Source of the DNA: Prostheceraeus crozeri
Lineage: Eukaryota; Platyhelminthes; Polycladida; Euryleptidae
Length of the DNA stretch: 64,000 nucleotides
Reading direction: 5' to 3'
NCBI GenBank assembly: GCA_907163375.1
Contig: CAJQUW010001730.1
Location: 1-64,000 of the forward strand
The position numbers and the translations under genes were made by a program. The stretch's first letter is position 1; the number at the start of each line of letters is the position of its first letter. Below are positions 1 through 10,789 of this stretch, piece after piece. A model generated the notes under the pieces. It saw nothing but the letters and a program-made list of their open reading frames with translations, had not been told where the DNA came from and did not search any database.

Positions 1-111
1 GTACTTGTAGACCGAACACGTCAAGGTGTAAATCAAGCACAATGCACATAGACTTGACCCCGTGTGTTCATCCCGTAATGCATCGTGACAAATACTTCTC
101 TTTTCCTTTAG

Positions 112-365
112 GTAAGCCGCTCGTTCCGGAGGCTCCATATTGGCAGAATGCTGAGCATCGCATCGTGACCAATATCAGACCATTTTACACTCTTCCTGTG
201 GAAAGTTCATCCGCACTGGAAGACTTCCTTGATAAGGACTTTCCAAAGAAGCTGAGGACCGTCCGTCAGCAAAAACTTTCTTCAATCATCCCTTCTGCCA
301 GGAGGAAAACCAACTGTCGAGTGAAGTTCTACCTTATTGACAAGAAATCTTTGAAAGTTTCCTGA
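112..365 (+). CDS. Putative terminal exon, unrecognised protein
   Basis: The exon is read from a splice acceptor (pyrimidine run ending TTTCCTTTAG at 102-111) to a TGA at 363-365. It starts in phase 2 and gives 83 residues. The peptide is rich in charged residues (for example EDFLDKDFPKKLRTVRQQK) and has balanced codon use unlike the AT-rich sequence around it, which argues for real coding. An ATTAAA poly(A)-like signal follows at 491-496, about 125 nt after the stop. No domain, signal peptide or membrane segment is seen and I do not recognise the family. The upstream exons lie before the window. An ATG at 42 in the same frame could instead start a 107-residue ORF, but the clean acceptor makes a terminal exon more likely. 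Confidence 0.42.
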
Positions 366-490
366 CGATTGTGCTTAGCAATACCGAGTGATCATTTTCT
401 ACAAGAATTTCTATGAAATGTCTTTATGGAAAAATTCTTATTTTATAGTATTCATAGAATATTATGTAGATATGATGTAAAAAATTCCCT

Positions 491-496
491 ATTAAA
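491..496 (+). terminator. Possible poly(A) signal ATTAAA
   Basis: ATTAAA lies about 125 nt downstream of the stop of the putative terminal exon at 112-365. This hexamer is common by chance in AT-rich DNA, so only its position supports it. Confidence 0.25.
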
Positions 497-3400
497 CAGT
501 CTATTTGCATCTAAGCTCCTGTTAAATCGAGCCTGATGAATTTGGCGTTATGGATCACTTGTTAAGCGGCCTTGTACGATCTCGTGCACTTAAGTCCAGC
601 TCGTATAGCACAGTGTTTTGACCCCGTGACGGCCATCCCAGCGCGCCGCAGATCCTGTACAGTCTAGTGTTCAACTTTTGAAGAGGATCGCTAACCGATA
701 GGAACGCACCACCTGCCGTCTTAAGTGCAAACCATATCAAATACATGCAAATACATGTTAAGTTATGTAAGACATGCTCAATATGTGAGAGTCGTTAGGA
801 GAATGTCGCTGCTTCAAATGTCTTTCCCATAGAACGTATGTCTATGGAGCATCTACATAGTCATAAGGAATACCATGTACACATTATCCAATTTTCAATT
901 TTGGTTATAAATTTCAAATTTGTCAATCTGCACAAAGACACCATGCTCTGCCTTTAGAAGAATGTAAAAACAGCAATTTTTTATAACCTTCTTTAGCGGG
1001 GGATATTTTGAGCTGTGAAAACCCGTTAGGGGCATGTTTCTGGAGCCTTCCTCTCTGCTCTGCTTTCAATGCTCCATTAATTCAATCTGTCCCAAAATTG
1101 CTACACAGCACAATGGGCGCATGCTCGTTCCAATCGTGTTCCTGTCGCTGCAAACAGTAGGTTAAAATTTGGGTTCAACTTCCTGAAAAAGTGATGTTCA
1201 ACTCTTGGAAATTGATGATATTTGATCAGTTATCACATGATAGCGTCCTCAAACAAAGTTTGGAATATGCTTGATTGTACTGAATGTCACTGAAACAAAC
1301 TTTTTTTTGATTTAGATGTTGCATGCTACCAGTGGCGAAGCTTCACAATTGCATTCATAAATTGATTAACATACAATATTAGTGGGCTGATAGGTCCACT
1401 GTCGAGCATACTCGAGCCCATGGAATATGCCTTGTTACAAAGATAGGCCTTGTTCATAGAGTATGTACATTAGGCAAAGTGGTAACCCGCTTTTATTAAA
1501 GCCCAATGTGTATACACTTTCGATTTTATTAAATGAACTCAAGGGAGATACAGGTGGTACTGTCATCAAATGTGAGATATGCAAATATTTGCAGCTTTGA
1601 AGAAGTTGCAACGGAATTGAATGATCATGATTGCATTGTAGAAAGAGTGATGGCATTTCACGGATTCTCATGACGGCCTTGGAGATTTAATGTCTTCTAA
1701 ATTAGCAATTCGATGAGTTCCTATTAATTTCATGCTCAACCTAAAGGGTTGATCATTCTTAAGCATGATCATATCACAGGTGCAGCTGCCACTAGCACAG
1801 CAAAATCACATAATCAAAGATAATGACTTCAATTAACTTTGACAGATGTAGATGGTTCCACATCACCATTCAGATTCAAGAAATGAAACATGAATTTAGT
1901 GAATCATGAAATCATGCCGGTGAAAATTGAATTGAAAACTTGAAATTTCAGCCAAGAAAGCATGAATAATATCGCGACTTTTTCATGAGGACTTCCATTA
2001 TAATGCGACCCATGAAATTCCCTTGATAATCAGCTTGATTTCCGCTTAGTTAGGATGCTCGTTACCAAATATTCATTCCTTTTGATATCCAACTTGTTTC
2101 AGATTACTTATATAGGACAGTCATCTCGGTTGTATATTAATTGGCAAATTTTGAATAAATTTGTCATATAATTTTTTGAACCACGGGAACGTAATCTGCG
2201 CAAAAAAATAAAAAAAAATTCTCTGAATAAAAAATTTCACTGTATACAGATACTTTTTGAGTCGACACTACCTATATATTCCTACTCTGTGGCCTTGTTA
2301 TCAAATGAAATATTCTCTTTGAGTATCTAAATGCCTTTTAAGATTTAGAAAGACTGTTAATTATGTCATGATATCAGACAGTCACTTGGCAAGTACTGTA
2401 ATTACGAGTAGCTCATGTACCGGTGGTATGCTATTTCAAAATTCACTTTTACCACCTGATATCGGTACAACTAGGTCATACGTGTATTTACATACACGTA
2501 GGAAGTTCCACTGTGCATGGTACAGCATTTTGATAAGAAATAGATGCATCAATCAAAATTCATGGGTACAGGTCGTTATCTTGACCTTTTTCCGACGGGG
2601 TGAAGCCGCATTTCCCTAATTGACGACGTAGACGAATGAGCGTCGTGTGTAGAGTCTGATTTGAATACACGCACTGCATAGCAAGCGTCTCTCCGGTGTT
2701 CGGAAATCATATTGATTTCCATATTAGCCATAAAGTATTCTCAGTGCGTGAAATGTGTATCGTCTGACGAATTTGAATACGCTTTAACAGGCAAGCTCTG
2801 TAATGAAACTCCGGTTCAGTTGGTCTCTGAAACAAGGATCAATAGATTGACCTACTGTACACTGTATAGACCACGCATTGTATGAAAAGACTTGATATAC
2901 TTGTACATGTGGCGAAGCATCCCTTGCAAATGATAGCGTAGTTATAGCGCATTAGAAAAATCCAGCATTCAGTGAATATATGAATATATTGAAACTTCAC
3001 CCTTGCCTGCTACTATTATATATTTTCAAACGAGCGTCACAGTGTGTAGACTCAATCTCAAATTATTGTAACCAACTTAGATGCATGAGACTTGCCATTC
3101 ACTTTATTATCATCTCACTACCATAAATTTCTAAAACTAATGATGATCACCAATGTGATAGACAAAAATAAGAAAAAATAGAATCAAATATCGATTTTTT
3201 CATTCTTCTTTCAGTAAATCCCTTTTGAGTAATGACTGCAACAAAGTTAAGTAAATTGCACTGCTAAACGCTCTGAAAGGTCACAAGTCTCAAATCAGTC
3301 CTCAACTTGCCCCCTGTCTAACTTGATGCAGTCACAGCATCGCTTCAAGAATGAGCTGTGAGCGCATTCAAACAGAAAGAGTTGATATTTTGACAATGAG

Positions 3401-4004
3401 TATGTGATAATCACGAGCATGACGCTACCGTCTACACACTTACCTAACGAAGCAGCTTTACATGGAAATGGCATGATGAAGTTACATTATGTTCACCTCT
3501 AGGCAACAGAGAATCCCCACCAAATACAAAGTAGGAAACTTGAAGATAATCACGCTGCTGCGATGTGGTGCATGATTGATTCCACAGGCGTAGTTGCTGA
3601 TGATATCAACACGATATCTCTTGAATAGAAAATCTCACGGTGAAAATTTACTGTAGGTACCAGAAGATAGTGCAGATCCCAAGAAACACGATGGGATACA
3701 CGATGGAAACACGATTCCATGCACGAAGTAGTTGAGGGTCAACAGAATATAGAGAACAGTATTGAGAGCACAGAAGTAGACAGCTTGTCTCTTCCTCTGT
3801 TTGACTAGAAAGGAACATTAGAACATGTACCGTTAATGAAGTGGCACAATCTGCTGACATAATACCACAGTAATCGAACAATGAGCAGCCAGTTCAACAT
3901 TAAACACGTCAAATTGTGCAAAGTTTCAGTGACTGTTATCAACCGAATCACACAGCAAAGAGACGCAGTCGATGTCAAGTTCTATAGAGAAGTATGTGAA
4001 CGTC
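497..4004. other. Non-coding AT-rich stretch
   Basis: I see no gene, RNA gene or recognisable mobile element here. Only short unconvincing ORFs are present. A minor perfect palindrome, TACGTGTA..TACACGTA, lies near 2478-2500. Confidence 0.4.
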
Positions 4005-4260
4005 TTTTCGTGCCCCTGCCATCTTTTTTAATAATGATCGGAAGGACCAACATCATCGAAAGAACTTTTGCGCAATGATCTGAATTCTTCGAATCTGAAG
4101 AAATCGTGGCGATCGAAGAATTTTGAAGTAATCGACAGCAATCTGCAAACGACGCACGACTATTTTTCCTACCTCTGCTGGGTATTAAAAATTTCTTTTT
4201 GCCCACTTAGTAGGTTGCTGTATGTGCAGTCGTTTTGACCCAGTTTGCACTTCTAGCAAA
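4005..4260 (+). repeat. Dispersed repeat, left part of a composite unit
   Basis: About 250 bp here match 45190-45440 with scattered differences. Shared landmarks are GCGCAATGATCTGAATTC, GACGCACGAC and TTTTTGCCCACTTA/TTTTGCCCACTTA. In the copy at 45190 the segment is followed by a second module that occurs alone at 13960-15024. No reading frame is conserved between copies, so this is a non-coding repeat of unknown class. Confidence 0.6.
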
Positions 4261-5097
4261 GTGATAAGGTTAAACAATCTTATTTGAGATTACGAGAGAA
4301 AGTCAGATGCGACCGCAACGTAGCAAGACCGAATCTCAGAGAATTGGACCGATTTACTTGCTTTTATTTCGATGTACGATCGCTTCGTAGTAGGCTTTCG
4401 GAACAACTTCGCTCACAAGTGGTGGAACATCTCCGTCCGTAAACATCCTCTTCATTCGTACTGCAGCTATTGCTGCTACTCGGCAACTGCGATGCTGTTT
4501 CTGTACGTTCTTTTAAAGCATTGTTTTCGGTCTCGTTCATTCTCTTATACGTATGTTTTCTATTCTTTTAGATCACCGTATCAAGAACGCACCATCTATT
4601 GTCTGCACATTGTGTCAATGTCATGCCAGGTGATCTTCATGTGATACCATCACCGCGGCGTTCAAAGATAATGTATTTTCTAAGTATTAAGCGAAGCATG
4701 TCACGTTGAATATGAAGAATGTTTCCATGAAAGTGGTTTACATATTCATCTACCAAATTTGAAAGGAGTCAATTATTAAAAACAATCTCTTCATCTTGCC
4801 TTTCTAAGTGAAGGACTTGATTTTCACCATACCTGTACCTCCTACTGCATACTGGTGTTATTTAATCTGAGTAGGCTGCTTTATCTGAGAAATATTGTTA
4901 AATAATATAAAGACGAAGAACAACTGCATTCCTATTGTCTTAATTGCACTAATGTGCAGGTGCATTACATAATCTCGTCAAATTCCTATCTGTAGGCAAT
5001 GATGACTGCAAGATTACTTTTCTATATCTTGGATTGCATTGACCAATAAATTGGAAACTTGTTTCAAGCGTTGTCAAGAGTTTTCCACGTAATTATA
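4261..5097. other. Non-coding stretch
   Basis: The stretch is AT-rich with no supported gene. It runs from the dispersed repeat to the MITE at 5098. Confidence 0.35.
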
Positions 5098-5387
5098 CAC
5101 TGTAAACTGTAGGGCACCAATTTAGGCACGAAGCCAAAATTTCGTGCCAATTAGCGCCTAGTTAGTTCCTTTCTAGTGCCTCGAGGCACCAACCAGTAGG
5201 CGCCACTTAGGCACTAATAGGCACCAAATCATATATTTGTTTATCCAATGAAGTCGAAGGAAAAATCAATGGGCACGAACTCGGCACTATGAACTTCGTG
5301 CCTACTCGTACCTTTGTGTTGGTTAGAATTGATGCTCTAATTTTGTGCCTAATTCAAGCGAAATTTCGTGCCCTAGAGTTTACAGTG
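5098..5387. mobile_element. Short non-autonomous DNA transposon (MITE), TA target duplication
   Basis: The left end CACTGTAAACTGTAGGGCAC and the reverse complement of the right end agree at 19 of 20 bases. TA dinucleotides flank both sides (5096-5097 and 5388-5389), consistent with a TA target-site duplication. The 290-bp interior is built from GGCAC(C/G)AA-type words in both orientations, so the whole element can fold back. It has no coding capacity. The CACTGTAAA terminus is shared with the elements at 53246, 58028 and 59149. The superfamily is not settled: Tc1/mariner-like or a CMC-type relative are both possible. Confidence 0.75.
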
Positions 5388-5624
5388 TAGTAAACCTTGA
5401 GTTTATGTTTGATTAGTGATTACTCATGAGCAAACAATAAACTCTTATCGTGGTCATGGGAACATTCTTCAATGTCTACAAATTCTGAAGATAAAAATTA
5501 AAATTGTCCGTACTTGAGCTATGGTACAATGTGGAAAAAGGAAGGCAACAATGTATCCCGTAATGATGATTTCTCTATCTATGCATGTGAAAGATATTTT
5601 TGAAATCTCAATCAGCGGATATCT

Positions 5625-5990
5625 ACTCGGTGGTAAAAATTTCATCCGGCCGATGCATGAAATCTCGTTTCGGCATCGCGGCGTCGATTTCCCATAAAAT
5701 CGATGCCTTGCCGATGCCCGAGAATTCGTCTCGGCATTGCACCTGATATTCCGCTCTATTTCCGATATCGGATTTTGGCCGATTAATCGCTACATATGCG
5801 GTATCCCACCTGTTTTGTCGCTCTATATCCGATATCGGATTTTGGCCGATTAATCGCTACATATGCGGTATCCCACCTGTTTTGTCGCTCTATATCCGAT
5901 ATCGGATTTTGGCCGTTTAATCGCTACATATGCGGCATCCCACCTGCTTTGTCGCTCTATATTCGCTATTGGACTTGAGACGATAAGCCG
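5625..5990. repeat. 67-bp minisatellite with GATATC palindromes
   Basis: Three tandem 67-bp units between about 5755 and 5965 each contain CCGATATCGGATTTTGGCC and CGCTACATATGCGG. They are preceded by related CG-rich sequence starting at ACTCGGTGGTAAAAATT (about 5625). The reverse complement of that edge, AATTTTTACCACCGGGTAC, borders a similar 70-bp array near 13340. The two loci therefore look like members of one element family that carries internal tandem repeats. The short ORFs here arise only from the repeat. Confidence 0.75.
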
Positions 5991-6208
5991 ATTAATTTAC
6001 AATCTGAATCACTCGTATAAGAATTATACCGCTAACTACACACGCTCTTCCTAGTCCTGAACTACAACCTGTGCTAGGCCAATTAACAATTGTTGAAAAC
6101 GAAGACAGCATTCATTCAATAACATCATATTAAAAAAGTATACATGAAATCTAGAAATAGCGCACTACACAATCTGTATCAACAATCATCTGGATTTCTA
6201 TAATAAAA

Positions 6209-6492
6209 CTAAAAATGTTCGGATAACAAGTCCAATGTGATTTTAGGCGAAATTGTTCGATTCAACTTCTCCTCCAGAACATCTCGTCCTTCCAGTGCAG
6301 GCTCTGCGACTCCTAGCTCGTTGGTGTAGCAGGCAATTGCTTCCACCCGCAATGGCTTTGGCAAAGAGAACTTGTTCGACCAGGACTGTCGCCTCCTCCT
6401 CCCACTGCCGCGATCAGTTGCATCCTTCAACATTTTCTCGATCACCTCTTCAATCGTCTTCTCATTCCCAATTTTCTCTTCTCTTAGGGAAT
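6209..6492 (-). CDS. Putative terminal exon, unrecognised basic/acidic protein
   Basis: On the minus strand an acceptor (TTTATTTTCAG, ending at 6493) precedes a 284-bp open stretch that starts in phase 2 and ends at TAG 6211-6209, giving 93 residues. It starts SLREEKIGNEKTIEEVIEKM (helical, charged), then a basic run GSGRRRRQ (a possible nuclear signal), then FSLPKPLRVEAIACYTNEL. Base composition is richer in GC than the flanks. A GC-rich block just upstream on the same strand (about 6590-6685) could be the preceding exon; its frame and a weak donor (AAAT|GTATTT) would join in phase. I recognise no family and see no clear poly(A) signal close after the stop. Confidence 0.42.
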
Positions 6493-6699
6493 CTGAAAAT
6501 AAAGATGCGAGGAATTAGTAGTGTATGGTAATGAGTAACGAATGTTTGTTTCCAGTGGGAAACACAGAAAATACATTTAGATAAGCCTTGCTGCTGAGTG
6601 ATGTCTTCGACGGGCTGGCTGGTGTTACCCGACCCCGTCCCGCGGATAGGGGCGTCTCCGATAGACTTACCGCTGCTTTGTATCATAAAAAGAACAATG

Positions 6700-8050
6700 C
6701 TGCATGCGGAAAATTACATGTACTCGTATGTGACAGTAATGAAAGAAACTTTGTGGTCTACTGTACAAATGTTTGTTAATTCGTCTCGATGACATGAACT
6801 TCTAAACAAATAGATGAACATTCATTATACATACCGGTACTTATACATATATACTTCAGTTGACCAGTCTGATCGGGAGCGAATTTATGTTTTCAGAAGA
6901 CATGATGTGCAAGCTCCGTTTTTTTTTATGGTCGATAATTTACAATAGAAGCAATAACCAGTACTTCGGCCTTGAGAGGGCGATGCTACATGGCACGAAT
7001 GCGTGCACATAAACACTAACATTTAATACAGATCAGGAGTGAACAGGACTTAAAAATTTCACTTATGATTGGGCAACTGTCCAGTTCATGACTACTATTT
7101 ATTGGAGGTTCAATGCATTCTGAAGCAGAAATATTGTTTGAGTACTATTTTTTTACAACTTGTTTCAGAATGTAAATATCGTAACGAGATTGATCGATCA
7201 TTTTTCATCAGTTCAAGGCATTGAATATAGAGCTTAAGCAATTTCATTTTTTTAACTTATTAAATATTTGAATAAACTTAATCCATATCAAGCCTTATGA
7301 CATGAAAAGACGTGCCAAGTTTACAAGTTCCATGAAATGAAAAATCATTGAATAAGATGAAAATTTAAAGAGATTCAATACTTAATATTTGATGAATGCT
7401 ATCCTCTGCTATGATGAAGACTGACAAAATCAACATTTCGCATACTTTTAATCGTCTGCATGCGGTTCCAGAGTCCATAAGCTATAACTCTATAGATTCT
7501 TAGAGCAAACTTAAACGATTCTACTTATGCTTCGTAGACATCAATAGGAAATTTGAAAATGTCTTCATAAACAGTTTTAATGCATTCTATTCAAAAATAT
7601 TGAGCTATTCATTTTTGCTATAGATCAGACTATCTACTATTTACTATGGTCAGGCAAGGAAAAAGAAAATTCCAAAAGATTTTATCACTCCTCCAGTTAA
7701 TTGACCAATCTGAAAAATGAAGTGTTGTGATTAAAATAGCCGGCACTTAGTGCCACTGACACTTCTGTTGGGCTTTGATAAAACATCGCTTCGATGCCCA
7801 AGCTTAAATAAGCACTATACCGGCAATAAAACTGAGTTCTATATGAAGTATTCAGACATTTGGGAGCTCGTGTTTTGGCGGTTGCTGCCTGGGCAAAAAA
7901 CACGAGCTGCCAATTTATGAAAACAATTCGGAAAATTGTCCACCCCTGTAGTTCATAAAATTCAATCCTAAATTTCTGACTATTCAGGTAACGATATTGA
8001 TAGATCATTTTCATCAGTTCAAGGCATTGACTATAAAACAGAAAAAGATT
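6700..8050. other. Non-coding stretch with a short direct repeat
   Basis: No supported gene. The phrase TTTTTCATCAGTTCAAGGCATTG near 7200 recurs as TTTTCATCAGTTCAAGGCATTG near 8010, so a short dispersed repeat is present. A minus-strand ORF at 7697-8014 contains a good acceptor-like sequence (TTTTTTGCCCAG at about 7893) but nothing else supports coding. Confidence 0.35.
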
Positions 8051-8054
8051 TGAG

Positions 8055-8520
8055 TAGCACGACTACTGTCCAAGACCACCAGATACATCGATGACTTATG
8101 TATCTTCAATTACAAGCGCTTGAACAAAATTATTCCAAGTATCTATCCAGATAGCTTAGAAGCTAACAGATGCGGACTTGATAATAAAGAAGCAGATTAT
8201 CTTGACGTTAAGCTGAAAGTTACCAGCACTGGCCTTAAGACTGCTGTATATCACAAAGTGGACGACTTCAACTTTCCAGTAACACTTTTGACATCTCCTG
8301 AGAATGCACCACAAAATTGGAGTTAACGTTTTCAGCAGTCAGCTCATATGGTCGCATCTGCTCCTCATTAGAAGATTTCGTCATGAAATCGAAGAAAAGT
8401 TTCAGATTACTAAGATCAAGAGGATAAAGCAGCAAGGAATTACTAATATCCGCAGAAAGAGCACTGCATAGACATGACAAGATTTTGAGAAAATTCGGAC
8501 TTTATGCCGATAAACAAACT
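8055..8520 (+). pseudogene. Reverse transcriptase relic (YIDD box)
   Basis: Reading forward from about 8070 gives TTRYIDDLCIFN, which carries the YxDD catalytic box of the reverse transcriptase palm. It is followed by ADYLDVKLKVTSTGLKT and VYHKVDDFNFP. This order is typical of a reverse transcriptase subfamily common in invertebrate retroelements. After about 8310 the similarity continues in another frame (SYGRICSSLEDFVMKSKKSF, then ERALHRHDKILRKFG) with an in-frame stop between. The copy therefore has at least one frameshift and one stop and lacks the N-terminal palm. Only about 460 bp remain. It may belong to the same broad group as the Penelope-like fragment 1 kb downstream, but the two are not copies of each other. 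Confidence 0.6.
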
Positions 8521-9580
8521 ACTGCACGCTTTTATGATGATCGAAACCTTTAAGCAACGAACATATGGCAAGATGCATGATTACAAATCCTTCAACACAA
8601 CACATTTATCGACTTTGACATGAACTACCGATTATGACTACATGTATGAAAGATTCCGGATTCCTTGACTCCAGGCTTCCGTACACTGTCCTTTTGCCGA
8701 TTGTGACAAACCTTTCTTGCTTGTAATGCCATAACAGTTTCGATTATAATTTTGTAATTATTTACATATTTATTTTCAATTCAATTATCTTTTATCATGT
8801 CATTTTCCTTTATTCTGATTTTTTCCGCTATTGGTTCATTATCATCGTAATTACTTATTTATTTTCAATTCAATTATTTATTATGTGATTTTTCTTCAGT
8901 CTGAATAGTTACCGCTATTTATAATTAATGTTCTTTCATTTTCATCGTACATTTTATTTACTGTTTCATTTGCATTAGCATTTAGAGTCAGTGTCATTGA
9001 ATCTGTACATAATGGATGCGTAGGGCCCCACTCAAGCAGGTCTGAGCGTTCAGGATTTAGGGGCCGAAACGCGAATCCTGGTCGAGTTCCTTCCGAGTTC
9101 TTAGACACGTTTTGCTGAACTTTTGAATGATTCTTAACATCTGTAGAGAACGAACCATGCGTCCTTGTCAGGATTTCATAACTTTGTCTTCATCTTACTC
9201 TCAAACACGTCTATCTTCCTACTCAATCACAGCAGGGAGACTTAGTCGGCAGATGACGGATCTGTGCGTGTCAATTTTCAAATATATGCCATATATTGAA
9301 TGATAGTAATGATATGCTATAATATTCATTAAATCATCGAAATTATCAAATTACATTACATACGTGTACTTATATAACATGATTATAACATATTTTAGTT
9401 ATTATATTGCATATTATAATTACTAGTATATCATCGTTGCATTATATTTATATCACATCATTTTTGCAAATTATGCAATTATATCACTTAAATTTATAAT
9501 GTTCTGTGTTTTTACTTTACATTGAATTTTCAGAATTTATTATAATTAACAATTAACAAAAATAATATTACAAAGCTGAT
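8521..9580. other. AT-rich non-coding stretch
   Basis: Very AT-rich sequence with repeated TTTATTTTCAATTCAATTA phrases near 8770 and 8860. No gene is visible. It may be degraded retroelement sequence between two relics. Confidence 0.35.
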
Positions 9581-9589
9581 TACAAGAAT

Positions 9590-10171
9590 GCTACAAGCGG
9601 TACATTGATGATATCATCATGGATCCGTTTTACAAGGATGTGAAAATATTTTCTAACATAATTGAAGTGTTTAACTCGATTGACAAGAACATTCAGTTCA
9701 CTATAGAAGTCCCTAGGGATAATTATATTAACTTTCTAGACCTAAGCATATCAGTGAATGGCAACCTTAAATACAAATGGTTTAGTAAGACATGTCATTC
9801 AGGCATAACTCTACATAGAGATAGTTGGCTTCCAAATATAGTAAAAAATAATTTTCTCAAAAACAGTATAAAATACATTGATGATCGCAGTTCTGATGTA
9901 TGTGTGTAGCGCCATTGGTCCTAAATACAACTGCAAAAGCAGATATATAGTTTATTGTTTTAATTACTTTTGGTGCAATGACCTCCATATTGGACAAAGT
10001 TGTCGACCTTTCAAGTTGCGCTATCAAGAACACGAACGTAGTATTCGCAACAGAAATTCTAAAAGTGCTTTCAGCGAGCATCATCTAAAATTTCATGCTG
10101 ATAGAGAGATGGAAATAACTGACTTTAGTTGTGAGATCCTTATTCAACAATTTAATGCGATTAATGGCTGA
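9590..10171 (+). pseudogene. Penelope-like element relic: reverse transcriptase plus GIY-YIG endonuclease
   Basis: The first frame gives ECYKRYIDDIIM (YxDD box of the reverse transcriptase palm), then IQFTIEVPRDNYINFLDLSI (the FLDL region after the palm) and HRDSWLPNIVKNNF. About 100 residues later, after a frameshift near 9880-9900, the other frame gives SRYIVYCFNYF, DLHIGQSCRPFKLRYQEHE and SKSAFSEHHLKFH. These match the order of the GIY-YIG nuclease fold (Y-VYC, then H/YIG, then the R and EH residues). Reverse transcriptase followed by GIY-YIG is the defining layout of Penelope-like elements. A stop lies shortly before the YIDD box, so the 5' part is missing and the copy is dead. The C-terminus ends at a TGA at 10169-10171. 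Confidence 0.72.
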
Positions 10172-10557
10172 AGCACGCTTCATAGCGATGAAAGTGCCAA
10201 AACTTAATAGACGTCATGAACAAGTTTAATGAGTTGCATTTTCATTTCTATAGCAGAAATATTAAAAAATACTTCGCAATTACAATTGAAGAGAAAGGAA
10301 ATTAGGCTATCTAATTATCAAATCATTTTTCTATTGTATAGTATTTTTATTTAAAAATTGGTTTGAGTAGACCTACTACCCATGCAATCACATCCTTCGC
10401 ATGCCTGAAGTCAATTTATGTATAGCCTACATATCTTTGGAAAAAATGTAAAATTAATTAATGAAGAATCCAGTAAAAAGAGTGGAGAAAATTTGATTTG
10501 ATGCATGATGTTTAAGTTAAGAATAATTCACACAATCTAGCCGAAAGTTTTACTTAC

Positions 10558-10658
10558 TTTGTCTGGTTTTCCTAGTCCAGAAACAACCGCCTGCCAAACT
10601 CGATGTTCAAGCATATTCAGGCACAAGCCTCGAAGATACTCCGCACAAATTGATCCAT
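10558..10658 (-). CDS. Possible internal exon
   Basis: A 101-bp minus-strand segment lies between an acceptor (CATTTTAG, ending at 10659) and a strong donor (AAA|GTAAGT at 10557-10552). It enters in phase 2, leaves in phase 0 and encodes GSICAEYLRGLCLNMLEHRV and then WQAVVSGLGKPDK. No family is recognised. It could be an upstream exon of the gene ending at 6209, but an additional exon would be needed to reconcile phases. Confidence is limited because the exon is short. Confidence 0.35.
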
Positions 10659-10789
10659 CTAAAATGGCAACAGCCGGTGGTATGTACTCGTAATTGAATG
10701 AGGAATATAAGATATTTATTTTCATGTTTTAACATATCATTAATTGTGAATAAATAAAAATGCATGTACATTGTAGGCCTATATAGCAA

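Noticed and set aside
555-746. Minus-strand 63-residue ORF containing GALGWPSRGQNTVLYEL
   Set aside because: No splice sites, start context or family resemblance sufficient for a call.
5796-6054. Two overlapping plus ORFs with CFVALYPISDFGR repeats
   Set aside because: The 67-bp unit is not a multiple of three and the ORFs only follow the repeat.
7697-8014. 105-residue minus-strand ORF with an acceptor-like sequence inside
   Set aside because: No matching donor or recognisable protein, and part of it overlaps a dispersed repeat.
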